This document shows positions 41,615 through 49,949 of a DNA stretch of 64,000 nt, one piece after another; position 1 is the first letter of the stretch, and each line of letters starts with the position of its first letter. This DNA is from B3-G11 sp036985855 (GTDB lineage Bacteria > Actinomycetota > Acidimicrobiia > Spongiisociales > UBA5794). Position numbers and translations under genes: made by a program. The notes under the pieces were generated by a model. That model saw only the letters and a program-made list of their open reading frames with translations, had not been told where the DNA came from and made no database searches. The DNA is taken from the NCBI GenBank assembly GCA_036985855.1, contig BTQL01000002.1, positions 35,836-99,835 on the forward strand, given 5' to 3'.

Positions 41615-42679
41615 ATGACACCGAACGTTGCTGCACCAATCGACCTTCTGAAGCGGTTCGCCCCTGGTACGAGGTTGCGGGACGCCGTCGAATTGATCAT
41701 GCGACAGGGAACGGGAGCGCTCGTCGTTCTCGGCGCCGGTCCCAAGGTCGATGAGATCTGCACCGGTGGGTTCGACCTGGTCAATGTGCCTTACACGGCT
41801 CAGCGACTTGCAGAGCTGGCAAAGATGGACGGAGGGATCGTTGTCGACGATGCTCTTGGCACGATCACCCGAGCGAACGTCCACTTCATTCCTGATCCGA
41901 CGATCAGAACCGAGGAAACGGGGACACGGTTCCGCACCGCTGAACGGCTCGCACGTCAAATCGGGCTCCCCGTGCTTGCCGTTTCGGAAGAGGGCCACCT
42001 GGTCGCCATCGTGTTCTCCGGCGACGCCCGTTTCGCGTTGCAAACCGTGACAGATCTTCTTGCTGAGGCGAACCAGCGGCTTCAGGCTATCGAACGGCTG
42101 CGGGGGCAGTTCAACGATGCCGTGATGCGTCTGAACCGGTACGAAGCCGACGATGTCGTGTCGATGCGCGAGGTGGTTGCGGTCGTTCAGCGTGCCGGTG
42201 TGATCCGTCGGCTTGCTCAAGGTCTCGATACAGTTTCCGCCGAGCTTGGAGATGCCGCATCCTTGATCTCGCTCCAGAGCTCTGATCTGACGGGCGGCGT
42301 GAACGAGATTGCTGAGCTGGTCAATATCGACTATCAGAAGCGCAAACCACGCAAGGGCGCGTCGGTTTTCTTCAAGCTTGACGCGCTCGATGAAGACGAT
42401 CTGCATGACCCTGAGACGGTGGCAGAGGACTTGAGCCTTGGTGCGCTCGACGAACACGCACAGCCAAGGGGCGCCAGGGCGATTGCACGGGTTCCAAGAC
42501 TGCCCGAGACTGTGAAGGACTCGATCCTGCGGAAGTTCACATCCTATGAGAAGCTCATGGGCGCTTCGGCCGATGATCTTGCAAAGGTCGAGGGTGTTGG
42601 AAAAGCTCGTGCCCGTACGATTCTCACCTATCTGCATCCGGTGAGTGGTGCGGGCGCGATCCCGGCTGTTGTCGGCTGA
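41615..42679 (+). CDS. disA: DisA-family diadenylate cyclase, altered active-site motifs
   Basis: DisA scans DNA and makes c-di-AMP. The protein is 354 residues: DAC domain (1-140), coiled linker and a C-terminal helix-hairpin-helix (KVEGVGKARARTIL). In the DAC domain the two motifs needed for activity differ from the ones I know: KMDGG at about residues 70-74 (normally DGA) and TRFRTAER at 104-111 (normally RHR). The motif changes are direct observations; loss or change of catalysis is inference. It follows radA, as in other actinobacteria. Confidence 0.92.
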   Translation: MTPNVAAPIDLLKRFAPGTRLRDAVELIMRQGTGALVVLGAGPKVDEICTGGFDLVNVPYTAQRLAELAKMDGGIVVDDALGTITRANVHFIPDPTIRTEETGTRFRTAERLARQIGLPVLAVSEEGHLVAIVFSGDARFALQTVTDLLAEANQRLQAIERLRGQFNDAVMRLNRYEADDVVSMREVVAVVQRAGVIRRLAQGLDTVSAELGDAASLISLQSSDLTGGVNEIAELVNIDYQKRKPRKGASVFFKLDALDEDDLHDPETVAEDLSLGALDEHAQPRGARAIARVPRLPETVKDSILRKFTSYEKLMGASADDLAKVEGVGKARARTILTYLHPVSGAGAIPAVVG

Positions 42680-42738
42680 CGAAACACCACGACCGCAAGG
42701 CCTGTACAATTCCCGATTCCGACAACTCGCGAGGTTCT

Positions 42739-43581
42739 GTGGCCACGAAAAAGACGAAGACGAAGGTAACTTCCTCCCCGAAGTCAGCAACAAAGAAGGT
42801 TGCGGCGAAGAAGGCTCCCGCGAAGAAGGTTGCGACGAAGAAGGTTGCGACGGAGAAGGCCCCCGTAAAGAAGGCTGCGACGAAGAAGGCCCCCGCGAAG
42901 AAAGCTCCCGCGAAGACGGCTGCGGCGAAGAAGGCTGCGGCGAAGAAGGCTCCCGCGAAGAAGGCTGCGACGAAGAAGGCCCCCGCGAAGAAAACCACCG
43001 TGAAGAAGACCGCCGCCAACAAGGCTCCCACCGAAGAGGCTGTCCTGACGGAAGCTTCGGTGAAGAAGAAGACGAAAGCCCCGTTCAAGGTACGCGACAA
43101 GGTGGTGTATCCGCATCATGGAGCAGCAACCATCGTCAAGCGGGAGAAGATCGAGTTCGCAGGCGAGAAGCAGGAGTACTACGTGCTCCAGGTCGCAACG
43201 GACCAGCTGACGCTCAGAGTTCCCGTTGAGAATGCTATCGAGCGTGGTGTGCGCCCGGTCATCTCCAAGAACAAGGCCCGCCAGGTATTCGCCACGTTCA
43301 AGGATGAGCCCCAGGAAGCAGGCGCCAACTGGAGCAGGTGGTACAAGCTCCTGACCGAGAAGATCAACTCGGGGGATATTTTTCAGGTCGCCGAGGTCGT
43401 CCGGGATCTCACGTATGCCCAACAGGTCAAGGGCATCTCACCAGCGCTCAAGCGCATGCTCGCCAAAGCGAGGCTCATCATCGTATCGGAGCTCCAATTC
43501 AGTCTGGGCCTCTCAGAGGAGAAGACCATCGAGAAGCTCGACCGCGCCCTCCCTTCGATCGATCTGCCAGACGACGCCTGA
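42739..43581 (+). CDS. carD: CarD-family transcription regulator with histone-H1-like N-terminal tail
   Basis: CarD binds RNA polymerase beta and stabilises open promoters. Residues 115-280 are a full CarD domain (FKVRDKVVYPHHGAATIVKR, LRVPVENAIERGVRPVI, then SGDIFQVAEVVRDLTYAQQ and the helical DNA-binding end). Residues 1 to about 112 are a lysine/alanine/proline tail of AAKKAPAKK-type units, like the tails of histone H1, HupB or AlgP. CarD normally has about 160 residues and no such tail, so this is a fusion or extension. It starts at a GTG and precedes ispD, as in many actinobacteria. Confidence 0.9.
   Translation: MATKKTKTKVTSSPKSATKKVAAKKAPAKKVATKKVATEKAPVKKAATKKAPAKKAPAKTAAAKKAAAKKAPAKKAATKKAPAKKTTVKKTAANKAPTEEAVLTEASVKKKTKAPFKVRDKVVYPHHGAATIVKREKIEFAGEKQEYYVLQVATDQLTLRVPVENAIERGVRPVISKNKARQVFATFKDEPQEAGANWSRWYKLLTEKINSGDIFQVAEVVRDLTYAQQVKGISPALKRMLAKARLIIVSELQFSLGLSEEKTIEKLDRALPSIDLPDDA
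42775..43040 (+). repeat. In-frame tandem repeat coding the Lys/Ala tail of CarD
   Basis: Units built from GCGAAGAAGGCTCCC and GCGACGAAGAAGG recur many times in phase with the reading frame. Such tracts can gain or lose units by slippage, so tail length may vary between strains. The antisense strand shows long false ORFs rich in Ala/Phe or Leu/Arg here. Confidence 0.8.
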
Positions 43582-43603
43582 TGCACCGGCGTACCGCCAC
43601 CAG

Positions 43604-44230
43604 ATGACCACCTGGGCGATCGTGGTCGCTGGGGGAGCCGGTAGCCGCTTCGGCGGTCAAAAACACAAGCAGACACTCGACGGTGTCGAGCTCTGGCAAC
43701 GCTGTGTCAATGCCTTCCATGCAGCAGGAATCAAGCATGTTGTCGTGGTCGGTGATGTTCCCGGGGGCGTCCCCGGCGGATCGAGACGCAGGGACTCGGT
43801 TGCTCACGGATTGGCGGCAGTGCCCGGCGGTGTCGATTGGGTGCTGATCCACGATGCAGCGAGACCCCTCGTGACCCCGGAGCTCATCGAACGAGTCCTC
43901 GCGAGGGTTTCGGTCGGCGACATCGACGGAGCGATTCCGACCATCCCTGTGACGGATACGCTGAAATACGTTCGGGGCGAGTCTGTGGTCACAACGGTTG
44001 ATCGGGCCGACCTTGTTGCGGTCCAAACGCCACAAGCGTTCCGACTCTCTGTTCTCAAAGCAGCTCATGACAGTGACGGAGCCGATGCGACCGATGACGC
44101 AGCTCTCGTGGAGCGTGCGAACGGTACCGTGGTACACGTGATGGGCGACCCGACCAACATCAAGATCACGTATTCAGGGGATCTCCTGGTTGCTGAGGCA
44201 TATCTGAAGGTGACATCAAGCGATGGCTGA
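43604..44230 (+). CDS. ispD: 2-C-methyl-D-erythritol 4-phosphate cytidylyltransferase
   Basis: This 208-residue enzyme makes CDP-methylerythritol in the MEP isoprenoid pathway. The CTP-binding loop is VVAGGAGSRFGGQKHKQTL; GGSRRDSVAHGL, DWVLIHDAARPLV and VQTPQAFRLSVLK follow. The ATG at 43604 begins the conserved strand; the frame is open upstream but only over carD. The stop overlaps ispF by eight bases. These MEP genes fit with the polyprenyl synthase at 29417. Confidence 0.94.
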   Translation: MTTWAIVVAGGAGSRFGGQKHKQTLDGVELWQRCVNAFHAAGIKHVVVVGDVPGGVPGGSRRRDSVAHGLAAVPGGVDWVLIHDAARPLVTPELIERVLARVSVGDIDGAIPTIPVTDTLKYVRGESVVTTVDRADLVAVQTPQAFRLSVLKAAHDSDGADATDDAALVERANGTVVHVMGDPTNIKITYSGDLLVAEAYLKVTSSDG

Positions 44231-44702
44231 TGTGAGAACCGGGATCGGTTACGACGCACATCGATTCGGAGGGGATGGGCCTGTTGTGCTTGCGGGGATT
44301 TCGATCGAGCACTCAGTTGGTGTGCTCGGGACTTCCGATGGAGACGTTGCTGCGCATGCGGTGTGCGACGCCCTGCTTGGAGCCGTTGCGGCCGGCGATC
44401 TGGGAACGTACTTCCCGAGCTCCGATCCGCAGTGGGAAGGCGCGGATTCCCTCGATCTTCTCCGATCATGCACAGCCCTTGTTACCGAATCCGGGTATTC
44501 GATCGGTTCTGTAGATGTGACGATCATCGCCCAGAGTCTCAGGGTGACACCCCATCGCGAACTGATGCGTAGCCGTCTGGCCGAGACAATGGATATTCCG
44601 ATGGATCGCGTCTCGGTGAAAGCGACGTCCACAGACGGGCTCGGGTGGATCGGCACTGATGCCGGATTGGCCGCCCAGGCGATTGCGACCGTTCACAGCT
44701 GA
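44223..44702 (+). CDS. ispF: 2-C-methyl-D-erythritol 2,4-cyclodiphosphate synthase
   Basis: This 159-residue trimeric zinc enzyme cyclises the MEP intermediate. GIGYDAHRFG (zinc ligands Asp and His), SDGDVAAHAVCDALLGA (third His) and YFPSSDPQWEGADS are all present, with DVTIIAQSLRVTP and KATSTDGLGWIG later. Starts inside the end of ispD and converges with the GDPD gene, overlapping its end by ten bases. Confidence 0.96.
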   Translation: MADVRTGIGYDAHRFGGDGPVVLAGISIEHSVGVLGTSDGDVAAHAVCDALLGAVAAGDLGTYFPSSDPQWEGADSLDLLRSCTALVTESGYSIGSVDVTIIAQSLRVTPHRELMRSRLAETMDIPMDRVSVKATSTDGLGWIGTDAGLAAQAIATVHS

Positions 44703-45424
44703 TCAACGACCTCTCGCGCCATCCCGGGATCATCAGTGATGATGACGTCGACTCCGGCCTCTGCGAGCGTTGCAACGTCATGTGGCGAGTTCGCGACCCA
44801 GACGACAGTGCGAAGGCCCTTCGAATTCATTTCCCCCGTGAAAGCGGAAGCATCGTCGCTCAGATATGCGAGTTCAGGGTGGATCGCGTCCATTCCGAAT
44901 TCCGTAGCCAGAGAGATGCCCACATCGAGCGGAACCGGGTTCGCAAGGAGTTGTCCTCGCAGGAAGTCATCTCCGACTTCTCCGGCGCGTCGCATCGAGA
45001 GCGGGTCGAACGATGACAACAAGATGCGGCTTGGCTCGTCGTAGTCCCTCAATTCGTTGAGAGTCTCGTCGACGATCGCTCGATCCGGGTCAAAGCCTGC
45101 TTCCCCGAACTCGTTCTTGACTTCCACGTTGACAAAGATGTGACGCGGAATAGCTTGCATCGCCTCTCGAAGCGTTGGTACTGAAGGAGCCATCGCCCGT
45201 AACTGATCGAAGTGAAGTGAGGCGAAGATGCCGATATCAGGGTCTCTATCGTCGTGGTGTACGATGAGAATCCCGTCCTTGGTTCGTCTGACGTCCAGCT
45301 CAATGCCGTCGGTTCCCGCGTCTACGGCAAGGAGATACGCCTCGATCGTGTTGTCTCGAGCTCTCGATCGATCGCCCCGGTGAGCGTAGATCAGCGGACC
45401 CGGCCCAAGCGGTGTTCTTGTCAT
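44693..45424 (-). CDS. Glycerophosphodiester phosphodiesterase (GDPD) family protein
   Basis: This 243-residue TIM-barrel enzyme hydrolyses glycerophosphodiesters. IYAHRGDRSRARDNTIEAYLLA holds the first catalytic His/Arg and metal Glu; GIELDVRRTKDGILIVHHDD holds the metal EхD and the second catalytic His. FVNVEVK, LSSFDP and WVANSPHDVATLAEAGVDVIITD follow. I start at the ATG at 45424, which leads directly into the first strand; the longer open frame upstream overlaps cysS. No signal peptide, so cytoplasmic. Confidence 0.88.
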   Translation of the reverse strand: MTRTPLGPGPLIYAHRGDRSRARDNTIEAYLLAVDAGTDGIELDVRRTKDGILIVHHDDRDPDIGIFASLHFDQLRAMAPSVPTLREAMQAIPRHIFVNVEVKNEFGEAGFDPDRAIVDETLNELRDYDEPSRILLSSFDPLSMRRAGEVGDDFLRGQLLANPVPLDVGISLATEFGMDAIHPELAYLSDDASAFTGEMNSKGLRTVVWVANSPHDVATLAEAGVDVIITDDPGMAREVVDQL

Positions 45425-45472
45425 CTGCCACAGGCTAACCGTGGAGTGGGTCGGCCACGATGCCCCGGTAGC

Positions 45473-46870
45473 ATGTCCTGGATGCAGCTGTACAACACGC
45501 TTGAGCGCGCGACGGTCCCGTTCACCCCGTCCAACCCGGACAGGGTGTCGATCTATCTCTGCGGTCCAACGGTGCAGTCCGAGCCGCATTTGGGACACGG
45601 TCGGTCGGCTGTAGCGTTCGATGTTCTGCGTCGTTACCTGACGTGGCTCGGATATGAGGTTGACTTCGTGCGCAATGTCACAGATATCGATGACAAGATA
45701 ATTGCCAGAGCCAACGAGCTTGGAACCACCACAGAACGGGTTGCGGCCGACGCAGCCGAGGCATTCGCTGATGCTGACGGCAAACTCGGCAACCTTCTCC
45801 CGACGAGGGAGCCGAAGGCGACCGAACACATCGACCAGATGGTCGACATGATCGAGAAGCTCATAGATACCGACCACGCATACGCGGTGGAAGGAAATGT
45901 GTATTTCGCCGTGCGATCCTTCCCTGCATACGGGAAACTGTCACGGCACGACATCTCCGACCTCAGATCGGGTGAACGGGTCGAGGTTGACGATCGGAAG
46001 CGTGATCCGCTCGACTTTGCGATGTGGAAGGCCGCGAAACCGGGTGAGCCATCGTGGGATTCGCCATGGGGCCTTGGCCGGCCGGGATGGCACATCGAGT
46101 GTTCGGTGATGGCGCAGGAATTCCTCGGTGAGACCTTCGACATCCATGGAGGGGGAACGGACCTCATCTTCCCGCACCACGAGAACGAGATCGCCCAGGC
46201 CGAGGCCATGACAGGTGAAACGTTCGCTCGATACTGGATGCACAACGGGATGCTGAACCTGTCGGGTGAGAAAATGGCGAAGTCCACCGGGCATGTGATC
46301 ACGCTCGCCGGCGCACTCGACGTGTGGGATCCGGTTGCGGTACGGCTCTTCTATCTGCGCACGCACTATCGCAAGCCGCTCGACTACTCCGAGCCCGCAC
46401 TCAGGGACGCTGAATCGAGCCTGGAGAGGCTGAGGGCATTCAGGCGCCGAGTGGTTCAACCGTTGGAGGATCCCCCGCGACCCGACGTTCTCGATCGCTT
46501 CAAGGCTTCGATGGACGATGACCTCGACGTCGCCGGTGCCTTGGCTGTGTTGTTCGACACGGTGAGAGAAGGTAACTCAGCGCTTGACTCCGGTGAGGAC
46601 GCGTCGGTGCTTGTGGCTGCCTTCGACGAGATGATTTCTGTGCTCGGGCTCACGGTGCCAGAGTGCCTTGACGCTGATGACGGGTCCGTTGCCGAGTTCG
46701 CCGCAACTTTCGGACTCGAGAACGGCAGCATGGATGAGCTGCTTGAACTCCGCTCGAGAGCAAGACGGGAAGGAGACTGGGCAAAGGCCGACGCGATTCG
46801 AGATGGGCTCGCAGAACTGAACATCATCGTAGAGGACACGTCAAATGGCGCTCGCTGGCATCGGAACTGA
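45473..46870 (+). CDS. cysS: Cysteinyl-tRNA synthetase
   Basis: This class I enzyme charges tRNA-Cys. YLCGPTVQSEPHLGHGRSA holds the zinc Cys and the HLGH signature; WHIECSVMAQEFLG, DIHGGGTDLIFPHHENEIAQ and GEKMAKSTGHVITL (KMAKS in place of KMSKS) are in order. The product is 465 residues from the ATG at 45473 or 462 from the ATG at 45482; neither has a clear ribosome site. It overlaps the methyltransferase gene downstream by 26 bases. Confidence 0.95.
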   Translation: MSWMQLYNTLERATVPFTPSNPDRVSIYLCGPTVQSEPHLGHGRSAVAFDVLRRYLTWLGYEVDFVRNVTDIDDKIIARANELGTTTERVAADAAEAFADADGKLGNLLPTREPKATEHIDQMVDMIEKLIDTDHAYAVEGNVYFAVRSFPAYGKLSRHDISDLRSGERVEVDDRKRDPLDFAMWKAAKPGEPSWDSPWGLGRPGWHIECSVMAQEFLGETFDIHGGGTDLIFPHHENEIAQAEAMTGETFARYWMHNGMLNLSGEKMAKSTGHVITLAGALDVWDPVAVRLFYLRTHYRKPLDYSEPALRDAESSLERLRAFRRRVVQPLEDPPRPDVLDRFKASMDDDLDVAGALAVLFDTVREGNSALDSGEDASVLVAAFDEMISVLGLTVPECLDADDGSVAEFAATFGLENGSMDELLELRSRARREGDWAKADAIRDGLAELNIIVEDTSNGARWHRN

Positions 46871-47585
46871 ACTCGAGGGCATCCACGCGGTAGAGGCAGC
46901 GCTTATCCATGGGAGGGTCACGGCGCTATCAGTGGAACAACGCCGAATGGATGCGCCCGACCTTGCTCGGATCGTCCGGCTGGCTCGGTCCCAGGGCATT
47001 CCGGTGAATGTCGTCGATGATGTGAGACCGCTCGCGACTACCGGCGCCCCGCAGGGTGTATTCGCAAGGGCTCGTCCGATCAGTCCGTTTACAGTCAAGG
47101 AAGCCGTAGCGTTGTCAGAGAGCCCGGCGTTGCTCGTTCTCGATCACGTCGAGGACCCGCGCAATATCGGTGCTGCGGCGCGATCTGCGGTCGCAGCAGG
47201 CATCACAGCGCTTGTCGTGTCACAACGACGGAGCGCTCCGATTGGTGCAACTGCATTCAAGGCGGCCGCCGGAGCGCTTGAAGATCTTCCGCTCGTTGTC
47301 GTTTCCTCGATCGCCGGTGCCCTGAAGCGGCTCGACCAACTCGACGTCTGGAAGGTCGGTCTCGACGGGGATGGAGACACTTCGTTACTCGGGCTGGACC
47401 TGCTGGAAAGGCCGGTCGCCGTGTGCATCGGCTCAGAAGGGGAGGGCCTGTCGAAACTCGTTGCGGAGCGGTGTGATGTCCTTGCGTACATCCCGATGGT
47501 CGGGGGAACTGAAAGCCTCAACGCATCTGTTGCTGCAGCCCTTGCCAGTTACGAAGTCGCTCGGGTGCGCGGCTGGGTATCCTGA
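46845..47585 (+). CDS. rlmB: 23S rRNA (guanosine-2'-O-)-methyltransferase RlmB-type (SpoU/TrmH family)
   Basis: This 246-residue protein has an N-terminal substrate domain (GIHAVEAALIHGRVTALSV) and the SPOUT knotted methyltransferase domain with LVLDHVEDPRNIGAAARSA, CIGSEGEGLSKLV and IPMVGGTESLNASVAAAL, the three SpoU motifs. It methylates a ribose 2'-OH, most likely in 23S rRNA; TrmH on tRNA is the alternative. It follows cysS by overlap, as in many actinobacteria. Confidence 0.92.
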   Translation: MALAGIGTELEGIHAVEAALIHGRVTALSVEQRRMDAPDLARIVRLARSQGIPVNVVDDVRPLATTGAPQGVFARARPISPFTVKEAVALSESPALLVLDHVEDPRNIGAAARSAVAAGITALVVSQRRSAPIGATAFKAAAGALEDLPLVVVSSIAGALKRLDQLDVWKVGLDGDGDTSLLGLDLLERPVAVCIGSEGEGLSKLVAERCDVLAYIPMVGGTESLNASVAAALASYEVARVRGWVS

Positions 47586-47592
47586 CGCTTCT

Positions 47593-47669
47593 GCTGGCGT
47601 AGCTCAGTTGGCCAGAGCAGCCGCCTTGTAAGCGGCAGGTCATGGGTTCGAGTCCCATCGCCAGCTCCA
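47593..47669 (+). tRNA. tRNA-Thr (anticodon TGT)
   Basis: The cloverleaf is complete. Acceptor GCTGGCG pairs with CGCCAGC. The D arm is GCTC/GAGC. Anticodon loop CTTGTAA on GCCGC/GCGGC gives TGT, which reads ACA (and by wobble other ACN) codons. T arm is ATGGG-TTCGAGT-CCCAT, and CCA is encoded. It follows rlmB by seven bases. Confidence 0.96.
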
Positions 47670-47746
47670 TTCTCAGGTGCCGGTTGTCGGGGAGGTTGAG
47701 TCTCTGGTACATGTTGGAACCGCAGGCTCTCGTTACACTCGGGCCG

Positions 47747-48943
47747 ATGGGGGAGAGCGACTCTGGATCCATTGTTCGCCGGGTAGGGATCTTTTCCTGG
47801 TCCATTCTCGGTCTGATGCTGCTGATCGTGGCGGCCTTCTACGTGTTGGTCGAGGGAAGAGTGATCTTCGCCCCGCTCCTGCTGGCGATCGTGATCATCT
47901 ATATTCTCAATCCACTGGTCAGCTGGCTCTCGAAGCACGGAGTGCCGAGGTTGTTTGGAGCGATCATTGGCTTTCTGGTCTTTTTCTCGGCGATTTCGCT
48001 GTTGGCCATGGTGATCTTTCCTGACATCAAGTCTCAGGCAGAGAGCTTCATTGAGACATTCCCCTCGCTCTATGACCAAACAACGGCAGATCTCGAACGC
48101 GTGTTCGCATCTGCAGGATTCAAGAACATCGCAATCATCGACTACAGCGAACTTATCGACTACATCAACGATCCCCAAAACCGAAACACCTTGATGTCGA
48201 TCCTTTTCGACCAGCTCGGTACGGTGACCTCGAGTATCTTCGAGTTCGTCCTGATCTTCCTTGTTGGGCCCGTTCTGGCATTCTACTTCCTAATCGATCT
48301 GCCCTCCGTCCAGCGACGGATCGTCGAAGTCTTTCCGAGAGACCACCAGAATGAGGCGGCACACGTTGGTCGTCAACTGAACACGGCGATTGGCGGATTC
48401 CTCCGCGGGCAGCTCGTCGTCGCGGTCATCGTTGGCATCATGCTGTCATTTGGATACTGGCTCATTGGACTCGAGTTCTGGCTGCTTATCGGGCTTGTCG
48501 GCGGCATGCTCAACATCGTGCCATTTCTCGGTCCATGGGTTGGCGGTTTCCTCGGAGTCATTGTCGCGATCACGACGGCCGACGTTCCAACCGCCATCTG
48601 GGCGATCGTTGTGGCGGTCATCGTCCAGCAGATCGATAACAACTTCATTTCGCCGTCGGTCCTTCGGGCCACCGTCCGCCTGCATCCAGCCGTTACCTTG
48701 CTTTCTCTGGTGCTCGGTGGAGCTTTCGCCGGCATTTGGGGAGTCATCATCGCTGTGCCGCTCGTGGCAACGATCAAGATTCTTGTCGGGCACTGGTGGA
48801 GGACGCGTGTTCTCGACCAAACCTGGGAGGAGGCATCCGAGGCCATGTTCGAGGAGCTCGAGCCGCCGCGCCTGAGAAAGACGGGCGAGATGCCGATCAT
48901 CGAGGCGCCGGCAGCGGGCTCGGCCGAGGACGAGATCGACTGA
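47747..48943 (+). CDS. AI-2E family transporter-like permease
   Basis: This 398-residue membrane protein has the eight-helix layout of the AI-2E (YdiK/TqsA/PerM) family: two helix pairs at the N-terminus (IFSWSILGLMLLIVAAFYVLV; LLAIVIIYILNPLV), a periplasmic-type helical segment, then PVLAFYFLIDLP, GGFLRGQLVVAVIVGIM and the conserved end LVLGGAFAGIWGVIIAVPLVATIK. The substrate of this family is mostly unknown. I take the ATG at 47747; an ATG at 47711 is possible. It is next to tRNA-Thr and two bases from the CvpA gene. Confidence 0.85.
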   Translation: MGESDSGSIVRRVGIFSWSILGLMLLIVAAFYVLVEGRVIFAPLLLAIVIIYILNPLVSWLSKHGVPRLFGAIIGFLVFFSAISLLAMVIFPDIKSQAESFIETFPSLYDQTTADLERVFASAGFKNIAIIDYSELIDYINDPQNRNTLMSILFDQLGTVTSSIFEFVLIFLVGPVLAFYFLIDLPSVQRRIVEVFPRDHQNEAAHVGRQLNTAIGGFLRGQLVVAVIVGIMLSFGYWLIGLEFWLLIGLVGGMLNIVPFLGPWVGGFLGVIVAITTADVPTAIWAIVVAVIVQQIDNNFISPSVLRATVRLHPAVTLLSLVLGGAFAGIWGVIIAVPLVATIKILVGHWWRTRVLDQTWEEASEAMFEELEPPRLRKTGEMPIIEAPAAGSAEDEID

Positions 48944-48944
48944 C

Positions 48945-49916
48945 GTGCAGACCTACGACTTGATCGTGGCGGCCATCGTTGTCGCGTTCGTGGTGCGTGG
49001 CTGGACGCGTGGTCTCCTCCGCGAGGCGCTCGAGGTCGCAGTATTGCTTGTTGGCATCTTTCTCGTTTTCCGCCTCTCGCCCGTCGTCGGATCGATCATT
49101 TCCGGGATGGCAAACGTGCCATTCGAGGTCGCAAGGATCGTGGCCGGTGTCGTGCTGTTCTTCGTTCTCGTCATCGGTGGTGCGCTCGTGGCACGGATGA
49201 TGTCTGCCATGTTGCGTGTGGTTCCCGGTGCGACTGTGCTCAACCGGATCGGCGGCTCGCTCATTGGAGCGGCATATGCGACGCTGGTCATCGTCCTCGC
49301 CACCACGTTGGCATCAGTGGTACCCATGCCGAGTGGCGTCCGTGGGACTGTTGACGGATCGATCGGGGCATCGCAGGTCGGTCGACGGATTCTCGAGCCA
49401 ACCGGTCCTATTCAACAGACCGTCTCCTCCGTGAGTGGTGAAGAGGTGTTTACCACGGTGATCGCCATCCAGGAGGCGGTCGGTGCCCGTCTCGCTGCAG
49501 GCACGATTCCCATCCCCCTGCCAGGTGTTGGCGACTCGCCGCTTCCGCCCTCCCAGCTTGCAGCCCAGCAGGTGTTCGACTCGCTGAACCGAACACGAAT
49601 AGTCGAGGGCCTTGATCCACTCGGATGGTCGGGGGACCTCGCGGTTGTCGCCGTGACCCGGGCCAGCGCCGTCTATCGATCCGGGCGGCTCGCCCTCGAC
49701 GACGATCTTGCCGAGTCCATAGCAGCACAAGGTCTGCCGGGCACGATCAATACGGAGATGGTTGCACTTGCTGCAACACCGGAAGGCGTTGTGGAGGCCC
49801 TTAGAGGAGCCGCAATCTACAAAGCCGCGATCCTCGACCGCCAGTACAGAAAGGCCGGCATCGGCATCATCGACGGACCATACGGTCTTCTGGCCGTCCA
49901 GGTCCTGTCAGGCTGA
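48945..49916 (+). CDS. CvpA-type membrane domain fused to a CAP/SCP-like extracellular domain
   Basis: This 323-residue protein starts at a GTG two bases after the permease stop. Residues 1-125 are CvpA-like: four helices including VVRGWTRGLLREALEVAVLL. Residues about 200-323 resemble a CAP/SCP domain: QVFDSLNRTRIVEGLDPLGW, LAVVAVTRASAVYRSGRL and the end YRKAGIGIIDGPYGLLAVQV. The metal-binding His residues usual in CAP domains are not obvious. Fusion of CvpA to a periplasmic domain is known for the mycobacterial MarP protease; here the passenger is a CAP-like domain. Confidence 0.75.
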   Translation: MQTYDLIVAAIVVAFVVRGWTRGLLREALEVAVLLVGIFLVFRLSPVVGSIISGMANVPFEVARIVAGVVLFFVLVIGGALVARMMSAMLRVVPGATVLNRIGGSLIGAAYATLVIVLATTLASVVPMPSGVRGTVDGSIGASQVGRRILEPTGPIQQTVSSVSGEEVFTTVIAIQEAVGARLAAGTIPIPLPGVGDSPLPPSQLAAQQVFDSLNRTRIVEGLDPLGWSGDLAVVAVTRASAVYRSGRLALDDDLAESIAAQGLPGTINTEMVALAATPEGVVEALRGAAIYKAAILDRQYRKAGIGIIDGPYGLLAVQVLSG

Positions 49917-49949
49917 CCCGTACGCCTGAGAGCAGACAGCTGGCGGTTC

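Noticed and set aside
42624..43422. Long antisense ORFs rich in Ala/Phe or Leu/Arg opposite the carD tail
   Set aside because: They are the reverse reading of the lysine-rich tandem repeat and have no independent support.
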